A DNA stretch of 64,000 nucleotides from the NCBI RefSeq assembly GCF_900187375.1, contig NZ_FYEW01000004.1, forward strand, positions 1 through 64,000, written 5' to 3'. The notes under the pieces were generated by a model, which worked only from the letters and a program-made list of their open reading frames with translations, was not told the origin of the DNA and made no database searches. Below are positions 18,846-27,936 of the stretch, in pieces; positions within the stretch are counted from its first letter, which is position 1; every line of letters starts with the position of its first letter. This DNA is from Hymenobacter gelipurpurascens. Lineage in GTDB: Bacteria > Bacteroidota > Bacteroidia > Cytophagales > Hymenobacteraceae. A program made the position numbers and the translations under genes.

Positions 18846-19631
18846 ATGACTTGCTGGTCAGCCCACCATACGATGAATCGTAACGAATATTTAGCGAGAA
18901 TCCACTACCCCGGTACGCCTAGTGTGACGTTCAATTCGCTCGCGGAGCTACAGCACTGCCATATGCGGGCAGTGCCGTTTGAAAACCTAGCGATTCATTA
19001 CCAGCAGCCTATCCTATTGAATGAAGACCGGTTGTTTCGAAAGATTGTCGGGAACCGCCGTGGTGGGTTTTGTTATGAATTGAATGGGTTATTTGCCCAG
19101 CTACTGCAAGAAATCGGGTTCACAGTCACGCTGATTTCTGCCGAAGTGTGCCAATCGGATGGCACCTTCGGTCCCGCCTTTGACCACCTGGCCCTGCTGG
19201 TGGAGCTGGACGACGTTTTCCTGGTGGATGTCGGCTTTGGCGATTCCTTTATCAGGCCGTTGCGCCTCCAGCAGCGCGGCTCCCAAATGCAGGGGACAAC
19301 GGCCTATCTCATCCGTCAAGAAGGGGATACCTATGTTCTCCACCATAAAAAGCTAGCAGAACCAGGGGCAGACTGGAAACCTCATTATCGCTTCACGCGG
19401 CAGGCGCGGCAGCTCGCCGATTTCAGCCCCATGTGCCACTACCACCAGACGTCACCGGAATCCCACTTTACCCACAAGAGGGTCTGCTCCCGGGCCACGG
19501 TGGAGGGCCGGGTTACCTTCAGTGACCAGCGCCTGGTTGTAACCCAGGGCGCTAGTCGGACGGAAACTATCCTCGAGTCGGAAGCAGAATTCTCACAAGC
19601 CTTGCAGGCGCATTTTTCCATCCGGATTTGA
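18846..19631 (+). CDS. Arylamine N-acetyltransferase
   Basis: 261 residues (252 if the ATG at 18873 is used, which gives the more usual start MNRNEYLARI). The catalytic triad of the family is in place: cysteine in RRGGFCYELNGLF, histidine in FDHLALLV and aspartate in LVDVGFGD. ENLAIHY upstream is also conserved. The enzyme transfers acetyl from acetyl-CoA to arylamines and hydrazines through a cysteine thioester, in the cytosol. Length is normal. The gene stands alone; its stop codon touches a broken FMN-reductase gene that may once have been the next gene of the same operon. Confidence 0.9.
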   Translation: MTCWSAHHTMNRNEYLARIHYPGTPSVTFNSLAELQHCHMRAVPFENLAIHYQQPILLNEDRLFRKIVGNRRGGFCYELNGLFAQLLQEIGFTVTLISAEVCQSDGTFGPAFDHLALLVELDDVFLVDVGFGDSFIRPLRLQQRGSQMQGTTAYLIRQEGDTYVLHHKKLAEPGADWKPHYRFTRQARQLADFSPMCHYHQTSPESHFTHKRVCSRATVEGRVTFSDQRLVVTQGASRTETILESEAEFSQALQAHFSIRI

Positions 19632-19824
19632 CGAGCAACCCCGCCCCCAAATTGGTTGGTCTGGGAGGCAGCTTACGGGTAGGCTCCTACTTCACGGCCG
19701 CCCTTCGTACCGGCCTGCACATCGCCTCCGAAAGAGGCGCCTTAACGGAACTGCTGGACCTTCGGGAGCTCCCCTGCCCCTCTACATTCCCGATTTGCCC
19801 ATAGAAGGGTACCCTCCTGGTTAA
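19631..19824 (+). pseudogene. NAD(P)H-dependent FMN reductase, 5' fragment
   Basis: The reading frame after the NAT stop codon gives SNPAPKLVGLGGSLR and then VGSYFTAALRTGL, the N-terminal flavodoxin-fold phosphate loop (GGSLR) of the NADPH-dependent FMN reductase family. LTELLDLRELP follows. A +1 shift near 19780 then restores PLYIPDLPIEGYPPG up to a TAA at 19822. The expected ATG reads ACG (19631-19633). So the start codon is lost, the frame is shifted once, and the gene ends where the IS982-type sequence begins. Only about 65 of the usual ~190 residues remain. Confidence 0.75.
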
Positions 19825-20580
19825 CAATTAGCGCCAGCCGACCCGCGCCGCCGCTTGAGCGACGCGCAGGTGCTGACCACGGCGCTGGTGGCAGCCCGCT
19901 TTTTCGAGGGCAACCTGGTGCTGGCCCAGCCCTACATGGAGCAGCACTGGGGCCAAAACCGGCAGGATAAGAGCGGCTTCACCCGGCAGTTGCACGCGCT
20001 GGCCGACACGCTCTGGGGTCTGTTTGCCACCTGCGGCCAGGTGCTCAATGAGTTGCACACCGAGGCCCGCTACCTCATCAACTCCTTTCCGGTGACCGTG
20101 TGCCAAAACATCCGCATCCCGCGCTGCAAGCTCTTAACGGGCGAGGCCTACCGGGGCCGCTTGGCCAGCAAGCGGCAGTGGTTTTACGGATTCAACGTCC
20201 AGGTCATCGCCACCAGCGACGGGTTGCCCGTTGTGTTTTATAGCCACGCCGGCCGCGAGGCCGACATCACCGGATTGCGGGCCATGGCCGTCGATTTGCC
20301 CGAAGGCAGCGAGCTCTACACCGATAGCGCCTACACCGACTACGCTGGGGAAGACGTGTTTGCCGAGGACACGGGCGGGCAGCAGTAGACCGTGCGCAAA
20401 GCCAACAGCAAGCGCCCGCACTCGCCGGCCGAACGCTTTGTGATTCAGCACTTCCGCAAGGGCATTGAAACGACGTTCAGCCAGCTCAAGGCCCGCTGTC
20501 CCAAGCATATTGACACCGTCACGACCGCCGGGTTCGTGATCAAACTCGTCTTATTCATTTTTGTGCACACCCTCCACCAA
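19825..20580 (+). pseudogene. IS982-family transposase, truncated and interrupted
   Basis: The frame opens with RRRLSDAQVLTTALVAARFF and runs to a TAG at 20386, then continues in the same frame with RFVIQHFRKGIETTFSQLK and FVIKLVLFIFVHTL. This is the IS982 transposase order. Three lesions are visible. About 40 N-terminal residues are missing. The first catalytic aspartate is replaced (LINSFPVTVC instead of the usual DS.P motif). An amber codon sits between the second catalytic residue (YTDSAYTDY) and the glutamate (KGIETTF). It cannot be active. It abuts the broken FMN reductase, which it probably cut. Terminal inverted repeats were not found. Confidence 0.85.
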
Positions 20581-20663
20581 GCCGGTCAATCCCCCAAAAA
20601 CTTGTATTATATAATTAAATTCTTGTATATTAACACACTGCCATCCCCCTCAGCCCTAAGGCT

Positions 20664-21926
20664 ATGCGCGCCCGAGTCCTTCCCTTCCTACTCACCGGAG
20701 CCCTTGCCTTGGGCGGCTGCGGCAAAAAAGCCGACGACCCACAGGCCACGGCGGCGTTAACGCTGTCACCGCAGCAGAAGGTCGCCCGCCAAGTTGAGCG
20801 GCTGGCCACCAGTGCCGCCGTCAACAACCCCATTGCCTCGCCCGCGCCCACCTTGGTCACGGGCACGCTGACGGCCGGGGTCACCGTGGCCTACGCGGCG
20901 GCCTCGGCTGGGTCGCTGGTGTCCAGTGCGCCTTTCGCTTATTGGGGCGGCACTCCGCTGATATACGCGGGCACCTATGTGCGCTTCCCCGCCGCGACCA
21001 TCTCCAGCACGGACGGCAACACGGGCGGCGGCACGCAGGGCACGATTTGGCGCGTGGCCATGCGGACGGATTCGCCCTTGGTCAGCATTGGCGTGCTCGG
21101 CGGCTACAAGTACCGCATTTTAGTGGACGACACGTACGTGAGCAAAACAACGACCGGCGTGCTAGGCGTCGGCGGCTTGCAGTACCTGAACCTAGACTTC
21201 ACCAATGCGGGCGGCGCCAAGCCCCGCACCATTCAGGTGGAGGGAGCGCAGGCCGGTGGTTTTTCCGGCGTGTCGGTGGCCCCGAGCTACAATGTGTGGG
21301 CGCCCCCGGCTACGCCCAAAATCGTGTTCGTCGGCGACAGCTTCTGCACCGGCACCGGCGCCACCTTCGATGGCAACGGCCTCGTGCGCGTGGCCGGCGA
21401 CTACCTCGGGGTGGGCAACATCGTGGCCTCTGGCGTGGGCGGCACAGGCTACGTCACCGCGCCCGTCAACATCTACAACTTCGCCCAGCGCCTCTCGGAC
21501 TGGACCACCAAATCACCCGATATCGTCATGTTTGCGGGCGGATTCAACGACGCCGACGACACCGCCCTGCAACCGGCCGTGCTTTCGCTGCTGAAATCCA
21601 CGCGCGCGGCCCTGCCCGACGCCATTCTGCTGGTGTACGGCGTCTGGTCGGGCAGCACCGGCCCAAATGCGGCCGTGCTGAGCAAGGAGAACAAAATTTC
21701 GGCCGCTGTCACAGCCTTTAACGACACGAACACGCGCTTCATTGCGATGGCTACCGCCACGGATGGGGCCTGGGTGACCGGTACGGGCTACACCGGGGCA
21801 CCCAACGGCACCGGCAACTCCAACCTGGTCACCAGCACGGATAGGGTTCACCCTACCGACTACGGCCATTCCTATCTCGGTTTCCGCATCGCTAAGGCAG
21901 CGCTCGACGCGCTAGGCACCTTCTAG
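20664..21926 (+). CDS. SGNH/GDSL-type esterase lipoprotein
   Basis: 420 residues. A lipobox (ALALGGC) near residue 20 predicts a lipid-anchored envelope protein. A ~200-residue beta-sandwich-like N-terminal region is followed by an SGNH hydrolase domain. Block I is FVGDSFCTGTG (serine nucleophile, ~residue 228), the glycine block is GVGGTGY, block III is GGFNDADD (asparagine), and block V is DRVHPTDYGH (Asp and His of the triad). Related enzymes deacetylate polysaccharides or cleave esters at the cell surface; the substrate here is unknown. It starts just after the dead IS982 element, whose remnant may have replaced its upstream region. Confidence 0.85.
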   Translation: MRARVLPFLLTGALALGGCGKKADDPQATAALTLSPQQKVARQVERLATSAAVNNPIASPAPTLVTGTLTAGVTVAYAAASAGSLVSSAPFAYWGGTPLIYAGTYVRFPAATISSTDGNTGGGTQGTIWRVAMRTDSPLVSIGVLGGYKYRILVDDTYVSKTTTGVLGVGGLQYLNLDFTNAGGAKPRTIQVEGAQAGGFSGVSVAPSYNVWAPPATPKIVFVGDSFCTGTGATFDGNGLVRVAGDYLGVGNIVASGVGGTGYVTAPVNIYNFAQRLSDWTTKSPDIVMFAGGFNDADDTALQPAVLSLLKSTRAALPDAILLVYGVWSGSTGPNAAVLSKENKISAAVTAFNDTNTRFIAMATATDGAWVTGTGYTGAPNGTGNSNLVTSTDRVHPTDYGHSYLGFRIAKAALDALGTF

Positions 21927-21934
21927 AGCCTGTC

Positions 21935-22288
21935 ATGCACGTGTGCCGAAATTTGGGGTATGGCAAGCGAACCCGCCCTAACGCCTGCGTGTTCGAGACT
22001 AGCGTACATGATTTAAACGAGTCGCAGCGCGTATTGCTGGGCCGGGCACCCGCCCCGACGGCCGTTCTTGTCGACGGGCGTACCTTGCAGAGTACGCCCG
22101 AAAGCGGGCCCCGGGCGGGCTATGACGGGGCTCAAAAACGCAAAGGCAGCAAGGCCCATGTTGCCGTCGCTACGCTAGGCCTGCTGTTGGGCGTGGACAC
22201 ACGCCCAGAAGTAGCGGGGCGTCTTGCTAAAGTACTACGTTCGGGCATCTGTGGCAATGAAGCGAAATCTATCACAGTTACGATATAG
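21935..22288 (+). pseudogene. IS5-type transposase fragment
   Basis: The open frame contains AVLVDGRTLQSTPESGPRAG, YDGAQKRKGSKAHVAVATLG and LLLGVDTRPE. These match the first catalytic block of IS5-group transposases (an Asp in VDGRTLQST, then YDGAKKRKGSK.H..VDTLG). Upstream residues do not match the usual N terminus and downstream residues diverge after one more block, so the piece is an internal fragment of about 70 codons. No inverted repeats were located. It lies 9 bases after the SGNH gene and shares its strand. Confidence 0.7.
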
Positions 22289-22439
22289 CGTTTATAACAA
22301 AAGTTATGTTAATGACTGATTCCAGGATACTAACCTTCGCTTCTCGGCTTCTCTAGCAGGCCAAAATCCTACTTAGCTACGGAACGTCTCCAGCCGACGC
22401 ATCTAAGTTGTCATCTCTTAACAGCTGCAGGAAGTAATG

Positions 22440-22865
22440 TCAAGCGTGGTGCTTAGCCTGAAGAATTCGCGCAATCTTCGGTATTCTCATCCACTGAGTC
22501 AGAAGGAAGGATAGGGCTAAAGCAAGCCAAAGCCAATAGTGGTAGACAAAAGCCCACCAAATGAAAATGGGTACGATCAATAGCCATTCCAGTAAGAGGA
22601 CTCGCCAAAGCGGTAGCCTCGTTACCGTAAAACAGAGCACATCCAACCCGATTAGAACGGCATAAAAGCCCCCGATGATCAAGGGGCCATACAGAAGGAA
22701 TAGTAAGGGAATAGTGAGCAAACTTTCCAATAAAACGGATTCCCAGGTCTCGTGCTCACTCCCTATACCGAACACTTTGAAAGTGATATTGAAAGCATAG
22801 GTCATTAGATAAAATCCAACGAGATGAATCCAATTAGTGGAGATGATTTGCAATATCTTTTTCAA
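22440..22865 (-). CDS. Small integral membrane protein, unknown
   Basis: 141 residues with four hydrophobic segments and a basic C-terminal tail (RIPKIARILQAKHHA). No family recognised. The start MKKILQIISTNW is plausible. It is on the minus strand, as is the next small membrane protein at 22968-23312, with a ~100-base gap, so the two may be coexpressed. AT content is a little higher than in the kdp region. Confidence 0.55.
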   Translation of the reverse strand: MKKILQIISTNWIHLVGFYLMTYAFNITFKVFGIGSEHETWESVLLESLLTIPLLFLLYGPLIIGGFYAVLIGLDVLCFTVTRLPLWRVLLLEWLLIVPIFIWWAFVYHYWLWLALALSFLLTQWMRIPKIARILQAKHHA

Positions 22866-22967
22866 GCATTTAGCTAATTATAGGATGTCCGAGAAGTAAA
22901 CGTTATGTAAAACACCTATTCCAAGATGACAAGGGAGTATTTTCACCTTCTCACTGCCCCTAAACTC

Positions 22968-23312
22968 CTATTTCACTAAAGGCTTACTCAAGATCACCCT
23001 TTCAGCTTCCGACTGCTTGAAGGAATCATAAAGAATGAGGAGGCTGAGTGCCGCCGGCAGGATAATAAAGTACCCGAAACCGGCATAATACACCCATTTA
23101 TGCGGTGCAGAAGTCTGCCGGGCCTGGCGGCTGCGGTAGCCTACCACAGCCATGACAACTGGTGCAACAAACACCAGATAAAAACTAATCAACGAAGCCT
23201 GTCCTGACCAATTATCTGCCACAGAACAAGTAATTATCGCTAATAACCCACCATACGTCAATAAGACACTTAACAGCGCAATAGCGGGAAATGTAGCTGT
23301 GCGATTAGGCAT
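22968..23312 (-). CDS. Small integral membrane protein, unknown
   Basis: 114 residues with three hydrophobic segments; the second is followed by a basic loop (YRSRQARQTSAPHKW). No family recognised. It is transcribed away from the hypothetical gene at 23451; the shared 5' region carries an inverted repeat (23346-23370). The intact frame, sensible ATG and membrane topology support it being real. Confidence 0.55.
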   Translation of the reverse strand: MPNRTATFPAIALLSVLLTYGGLLAIITCSVADNWSGQASLISFYLVFVAPVVMAVVGYRSRQARQTSAPHKWVYYAGFGYFIILPAALSLLILYDSFKQSEAERVILSKPLVK

Positions 23313-23345
23313 TGGATCAAGTTGGTAGACTAAAGCAAGTTAGCC

Positions 23346-23370
23346 CCCTTATCGTAAAGTCCGATAAGGG
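23346..23370. repeat. Inverted repeat between divergent genes
   Basis: CCCTTATCG (23346-23354) and CGATAAGGG (23362-23370) form an exact 9-bp stem with a 7-base loop. It lies 33 bases upstream of the minus-strand gene and 81 bases upstream of the + strand ATG at 23451. The core CCTTATCG also occurs in the REP-like hairpin at 24666, so it may be a relative. A shared operator is the other possibility. Confidence 0.6.
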
Positions 23371-23450
23371 CTTTGAATCGCTCTTTTACAAAACCTTCTT
23401 GTGTTAAATTTGACTCTCTATTTAACATAAAACGACTTATCAGACGGCAA

Positions 23451-23936
23451 ATGCAGTTCTCTATCAAAGGGCATACGTCACTAGTCTTGGGGTTATTTGA
23501 CTTGATAGAAACAGAAGGAATTGATGCCTCTCTAGCTTCTCTCCTACAACGAGCAACTCATGCGACACTTCACTCCAAACTAGACGAATGGGAAGTAGTT
23601 TTCAAGCTCATCTTCAACGGAGGTATATCCGATATCAGAGTTTACCACAGGTATAGTTCAGATCCGAGACGCCGAGAAAAGTGGGTGATGGTTCATGTCC
23701 CAATTCCTACCACTGTGCAAGTGAAGTGGGGCGCTCCTCCGCAAGCAGTCATTACTCTACAAGCAGAGGTTGGGGATGAGAAATGGTTTAGGACAGTTCC
23801 CGGTGATTTGTCTATCGCCTCCACTCTTCAGGAGCATTGCTGTATAGCGGCCCGTGTAGGTATACTGCTGGCGCTTACGACTGGCTTGACTGTAGGAGGG
23901 CAACGAGTACAAGTAGAGCCGGGCCTCCTGCAGTAG
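23451..23936 (+). CDS. Hypothetical protein
   Basis: 161 residues from ATG 23451 (MQFSIKGHTSLVLGLFDLIE). An in-frame ATG at 23373 would add 26 unlikely, basic residues. The protein is soluble and mixed alpha/beta, with no signal peptide and no motif I recognise. It is followed by another small soluble protein on the same strand, an arrangement common for immunity-like or orphan defence proteins, but nothing in the sequence proves that. Confidence 0.5.
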   Translation: MQFSIKGHTSLVLGLFDLIETEGIDASLASLLQRATHATLHSKLDEWEVVFKLIFNGGISDIRVYHRYSSDPRRREKWVMVHVPIPTTVQVKWGAPPQAVITLQAEVGDEKWFRTVPGDLSIASTLQEHCCIAARVGILLALTTGLTVGGQRVQVEPGLLQ

Positions 23937-24123
23937 TAAGTGGACTATTCCAGAGTAAGCGTCAACCCTATGCCCTTTGCATAAACTTGGTTTCGTCTCT
24001 TTACATAACTTTTGATCTCGGACCCATCTCGGAAATGTGCCGGTTCGGGGTGAGCCTTTGTGAACAACCAGATTAGCACTTTACCTGAGCAACACTTCGT
24101 AAAACTTGTATGTACCTAGGCAC

Positions 24124-24651
24124 ATGGACGAGCTTATCCGCGCTATTATCAATACCCATCTATTTCAGGTACGGGCGTTAGCTAAAACCAAACCTAAGTT
24201 GCTCAAGCAGCTGACGCCTACCGGGCAATCCCCACTGGAACTCGCGAAGGCCAAGGGCCATAAACGGATCGAAACAGCCATTGCCCGCGCGGTAGATGTG
24301 CACGCCTACTATAGTGCCACCGAGTTGCAACAACTCTTGGTCGACTACATCGCCGAGATGAGTGAGGAGTATTACGCCTCCGGGTGGAACGACTCCATCG
24401 AATGTGAACTGTGGGCATTGCTGGTAGGCGATGATTTGGAAGGAGACCTGCAGCGGAGGTGGACCCGTCACATTGACCCCGAGGAACTGGTCGATTTGCG
24501 GTTCCTCGTCGAGCACACGCAGAGTTGGGCGATGTGGAACGACAACCAGCAGAACGCCCCAGATGCTAACAAAGTCTTGATTCTGGAGCTGCCGGACTGG
24601 CTGCCAATCTATACCACTTGGTTGGCTAAGCACCTGAACAAGCAGTCCTAG
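24124..24651 (+). CDS. Hypothetical protein with an ankyrin-like N terminus
   Basis: About 175 residues from ATG 24124; the ATG at 24106 is less likely. The first ~50 residues (KPKLLKQLTPTGQSPLELAKAKGH) resemble a single ankyrin helix-turn-helix unit (TG.SPLELA...GH). The remainder is acidic with several tryptophans (SGWNDSIECELW, TQSWAMWND, ELPDWLPIYTTWL). No catalytic motif is visible. Such compact acidic proteins are often immunity or SUKH-like proteins, but this is only a guess. A REP-like hairpin lies 14 bases after the stop codon. Confidence 0.55.
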   Translation: MDELIRAIINTHLFQVRALAKTKPKLLKQLTPTGQSPLELAKAKGHKRIETAIARAVDVHAYYSATELQQLLVDYIAEMSEEYYASGWNDSIECELWALLVGDDLEGDLQRRWTRHIDPEELVDLRFLVEHTQSWAMWNDNQQNAPDANKVLILELPDWLPIYTTWLAKHLNKQS

Positions 24652-25089
24652 TATCAGCCGCCGATAAGGACTGATAAGCGAGTCTTATCGGACCTTATCC
24701 ATCAAACTAAATGCCGCCCGTAGTAGCCGCAACTTGGGTGTAATAGTTGAAAGTTATCGCAACCTATCCCGAGCAGCTATTCTTTATCGGTGTTGATGCT
24801 TTGATTAGTATAAGTCTTAATTATGCTTTCTACTCCAATTATTTTGGTTAAACAAACCTTAACAGTGTTGAACCTGCAAACCACTAGACTGGCCCGGCAA
24901 GAAGGCAGGAGGCTGCATGATTCTTATCGCCACTGTAGTTGCACCAACGGGGTACCGCAGCTCACCTGAGTTGATGCTCTGCCAAGATCCCGCACCAACG
25001 CTTTGGTACAACTGCACTGGTTAGGATGAACGTGCTTGGGCGTCGCGCCATCCGCTGCATCAATCTTGTCAGCGGCCTCAATACTCCTT
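24652..25089. other. Noncoding gap between convergent genes
   Basis: About 440 bases between a + strand hypothetical gene and the minus-strand LytTR regulator. Apart from the hairpin at 24666-24700, which may serve as a terminator, nothing stands out. Confidence 0.5.
24666..24700. repeat. REP-like hairpin, copy B
   Basis: The same 35-base palindrome as at 18561-18595, with identical first 12 bases (AAGGACTGATAA) and the 3' half differing at a few positions. The stem keeps the same internal mismatch and one change becomes a G-T pair, so structure is better conserved than sequence. An outer pairing, CCGATAAG (24661-24668) with CTTATCGG (24684-24691), is also possible. Confidence 0.65.
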
Positions 25090-25782
25090 CTATAGGTTTT
25101 CGAGGGTGTCTTTGTATCCCCTGCCAATGGGAAGGGATACGCCATGCGCCTCTACGGTATCGGCGGAATAGGATTCGATTTTGCCCAGTGACACAATAAA
25201 CGAGCGATGAATTCTTTTGAATGAATGCGAGGGCAGCAGGCTTTCGATTTCATGCGTGCTCATCTTGGCGACGTATTCGTTCTTGGTAGTCACCAGCTTG
25301 ATGTACTCGCGTTGGCTTTCGACGTATACAATGTCCGCGAACAACACTTTTACTTTCTTTTTCTGCACGTTCAGAAACAGGCAATCCTTTTCCGGGAGTT
25401 TTTCACGGTGTGCATCGGCTTCCGGTTGCGGGAGCTTCACTTTATTGACGGCACTTAGAAACCGTTCGAACTCAAAGGGTTTTAAGAGGTAGTCCGTTAC
25501 ATTTAAATCAAATCCCTCCACAGCGTACTGATGGTATGCCGTGGTGATGATGACGGCCGGGGGATTTTGGAGCGTTTTCAAAAACGCCATGCCTTTCAGT
25601 TTCGGCAGGTGAATGTCTAAAAAAATAAGGTCGGTTTCATTTTCCCGTAAGTAGTCGGTCGCCAGAAGCGCATCTTTGAAGGCCTGCTGGAACTCCATAA
25701 AGGGCACCTGGGCGATGTAATCGACTAAAATCTTTACGGCCAGGGGCTCATCTTCCACGATGATGCATTTTATCTTAGACAT
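25090..25782 (-). CDS. LytTR-family response regulator
   Basis: 230 residues. An N-terminal receiver domain (1-120) has the acidic pair in VEDEP, the phosphoacceptor Asp56 in LIFLDIHLP, the switch residues in VIITTAYHQYAVEGF and the conserved lysine in YLLKPFEFERF. The C-terminal LytTR DNA-binding domain (~135-230) includes ILFADIVYVESQREYIKL-type strands and FKRIHRSFIVSLGKIESY. It is phosphorylated by the overlapping LytS-like kinase and would bind direct repeats upstream of target genes. The start overlaps the kinase stop by 8 bases, indicating translational coupling. Targets are not identifiable here. Confidence 0.9.
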   Translation of the reverse strand: MSKIKCIIVEDEPLAVKILVDYIAQVPFMEFQQAFKDALLATDYLRENETDLIFLDIHLPKLKGMAFLKTLQNPPAVIITTAYHQYAVEGFDLNVTDYLLKPFEFERFLSAVNKVKLPQPEADAHREKLPEKDCLFLNVQKKKVKVLFADIVYVESQREYIKLVTTKNEYVAKMSTHEIESLLPSHSFKRIHRSFIVSLGKIESYSADTVEAHGVSLPIGRGYKDTLENL

Positions 25783-26875
25783 GGCTGGCCAGGTTGATTT
25801 TTAACACGGCGGTAAAAGTGGCGGGGCCGGGTTGAATGGTGAGCTCATACTCCTGGTAGAGCAGCTCCAGTTGCCGCCTCAGGTTGGGGAGGCCGATGGT
25901 TTCTTTTTCGCTGGCGTTACCAACTGAGGCTTCGGCCGAGTTTCTTACCGAAAACATCAACTGCCGCTGCTCCACAGCCAGCTGGATGTCTACGAAGGGA
26001 TTGTCCCGGGTTTCGGATACGCCGTGCTTAAACGCATTCTCGACCAAGGGAATCAGCAACAACGGCGGTAGGCGTTCCGGAATTTCGGGTAAGTGGTAGC
26101 TGAAGTTAACCTGCAGGGAATCGTCGTAGCGCAGTTTTTCAAGGGCAATGTAGTCGGCGATGATTTTCAGCTCGTTTTCAATCGGAATGTCCCCCGCGCC
26201 CGTTTCGTAGAGCATAAACCGCAATATTTTGGATAGCCGTAACAGCGACTCGGGGGCCAGGTCGCTCTTGTCCCGTGCCAAGGAATAAATGTTGTTTAAG
26301 GTGTTGAATAAGAAGTGGGGGTTCGTTTGCAACCGGAGGTAGTGCAGTTCGGCCTCCTGTTTTTCTATGCGCAGCTGCTGTGCGAATTGCTTCAATTGGA
26401 TGAAGTCGTAATGGTGCTTGGCTAGGCCAAAAAACAGGATGGAAACCAACCCATGCGGAAAAATATAGGCGACTGCATGCTTGGTGGAGGTAAACGTTCG
26501 GAGCGCCGTGTAAAGGTGAAGCTCAATTCCCGCCTTTCTCCACAGGTATAAGCCAATCGAATAGAGGGCAATTTGACCCATTACAGCCAAAATGACCAGC
26601 AGAATAGGGAGCAGCACCGTTCTTCTTTTTCGCCGGGCAAATGGCAGGATCCGTTCGAAAAAAAGAAAGTTGATGACGACCAGGTAGAGGGCCAGCCAGA
26701 TATTATTGATAAGGATGGGCACCACCGGCGCAGGGTACTGCGAGAAGTCGATAATCAGCCATAGAACTAAATAGGCCAGGCCTACCCATCCATAAAAGGC
26801 AACCCTCTTCCGGTCGATTGCCCCTTTCGACCGTTTGTCGCTGAAAGTGTTTGCGGCTACTCCTCCATTATTCAT
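25775..26875 (-). CDS. LytS-like sensor histidine kinase (His_kinase family)
   Basis: 366 residues. Four hydrophobic segments in the first ~165 residues form a membrane sensor. LRIEKQEAELHYLRLQ is a short coiled linker, NPHFLFNTLNNIYSLA carries the phosphorylated histidine of the LytS-type family, and a GHKL ATPase domain follows (PPLLLIPLVENAFKHGVS as N box, GLPNLRRQLELLY as G2 region). It phosphorylates the LytTR regulator encoded directly downstream. The ligand is unknown. The ATG at 26875 is followed by a short polar N terminus. A 500-base gap lies upstream. Confidence 0.9.
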   Translation of the reverse strand: MNNGGVAANTFSDKRSKGAIDRKRVAFYGWVGLAYLVLWLIIDFSQYPAPVVPILINNIWLALYLVVINFLFFERILPFARRKRRTVLLPILLVILAVMGQIALYSIGLYLWRKAGIELHLYTALRTFTSTKHAVAYIFPHGLVSILFFGLAKHHYDFIQLKQFAQQLRIEKQEAELHYLRLQTNPHFLFNTLNNIYSLARDKSDLAPESLLRLSKILRFMLYETGAGDIPIENELKIIADYIALEKLRYDDSLQVNFSYHLPEIPERLPPLLLIPLVENAFKHGVSETRDNPFVDIQLAVEQRQLMFSVRNSAEASVGNASEKETIGLPNLRRQLELLYQEYELTIQPGPATFTAVLKINLASHV

Positions 26876-27379
26876 CGGAAATCCAGGTAACGGGATGCCT
26901 GGTTTTCAGGCTGGGGTCTTTGGTGGATACTAAACAGATTGGCTCAAGCAAGTTGCGCTTAAATAATCGGGTAGCGTGTGTTGAAGGGAAGGTGGTTTTT
27001 GCATCGTGTTGGCAAGACCTACTGTTCTCCGCTTGCCCTTGACTCATCCCTGCATGGGCCAAAGCGGCTCTCCGTCCGCTACCCAGCCCCCTTTACCTGG
27101 GCTTGGTCGCAGGCTTCCGCGCTTATTCGTCGGAGTAACTTATTGATGGTTTGCGTGGGTAACGCTTTCAGCCCGCCTTGACGCCTGCTCGGGCATTGCG
27201 GGAAAGCCGGTCTGGCTGGCGCGGCAGACAAAAATACAAGATGTAAGCGGCAAAAAGTCAGCTGCTTTCGGTCTTCTGTTGATGATAACCCGTCGTTCAT
27301 AGACACCCGTGTGCAATGCCTGGGACAAGGCCTTAGCTTAGCTATACGCTCGTGAAATTCCCAACCAAGGCTACTGACT
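26876..27379. other. Noncoding gap between divergent genes
   Basis: About 500 bases separating the minus-strand kinase and the + strand membrane-protein pair. Promoters for both should lie here. Short frames on both strands look random. No repeat or hairpin worth naming. Confidence 0.45.
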
Positions 27380-27871
27380 ATGCAGTCCCTCAACGTACCC
27401 TCGTCAGCCAACCAGCGCGGGCTGAGTTCGTCTCGATTCCATGTGTTCCAGCGGGATTATGAACGCTACGAGGGAGTGCCCCGCCTCAACATCTACCGGT
27501 TGCGGCTACTCTTTACGCTGGTGTTTTTCTTTCTTACCTACGAGTCATGGGCGCATATTCTAACGCACCGGGGCCCCTGGGACAATGCCAATGCCGCCGC
27601 CTGGTTCATGTGGGGCTCCTACTCCGTCATCTCCGTTATCGGCATCCGGCGGCCGCTCAAGGTGCGGCCCATTGTCTTGTTTGAGGTAGTGTACAAAGTG
27701 GCCTGGCTATCGGTCGTGGCTTACCCGTTGTGGGTGAAGCAGGAGTTAATCGGTTCGCCGGCCGAAAGCATGACCCGGGTTTTTATCTGGGTGGTACTCC
27801 CCATCGTGGCCATGCCGTGGCGGTATTTTTTGAGGACCCATGTATGGGGTGCGCCGGCCGTACGTCCCTAG
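27380..27871 (+). CDS. Four-helix membrane protein, paralogue of the next gene
   Basis: 163 residues with a ~45-residue polar N terminus and four hydrophobic helices. LRLLFTLVFFFLTYESWAHI, RRPLKVRPIVLFEVVYKVAW and VVAYPLWVKQELI align with the same positions of the protein at 27937-28467 (for example VVAYPLW with MVAYPLW). I do not recognise a named family, but this layout is common in Bacteroidota as pairs of hypothetical membrane proteins. The start ATG at 27380 follows a long noncoding leader. Confidence 0.65.
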   Translation: MQSLNVPSSANQRGLSSSRFHVFQRDYERYEGVPRLNIYRLRLLFTLVFFFLTYESWAHILTHRGPWDNANAAAWFMWGSYSVISVIGIRRPLKVRPIVLFEVVYKVAWLSVVAYPLWVKQELIGSPAESMTRVFIWVVLPIVAMPWRYFLRTHVWGAPAVRP

Positions 27872-27936
27872 TACTGGGAAGTGCTGGCCACGACAGCCAA
27901 ATCAAATAACCTACGAACCAACATTCCCTTTCCCTT

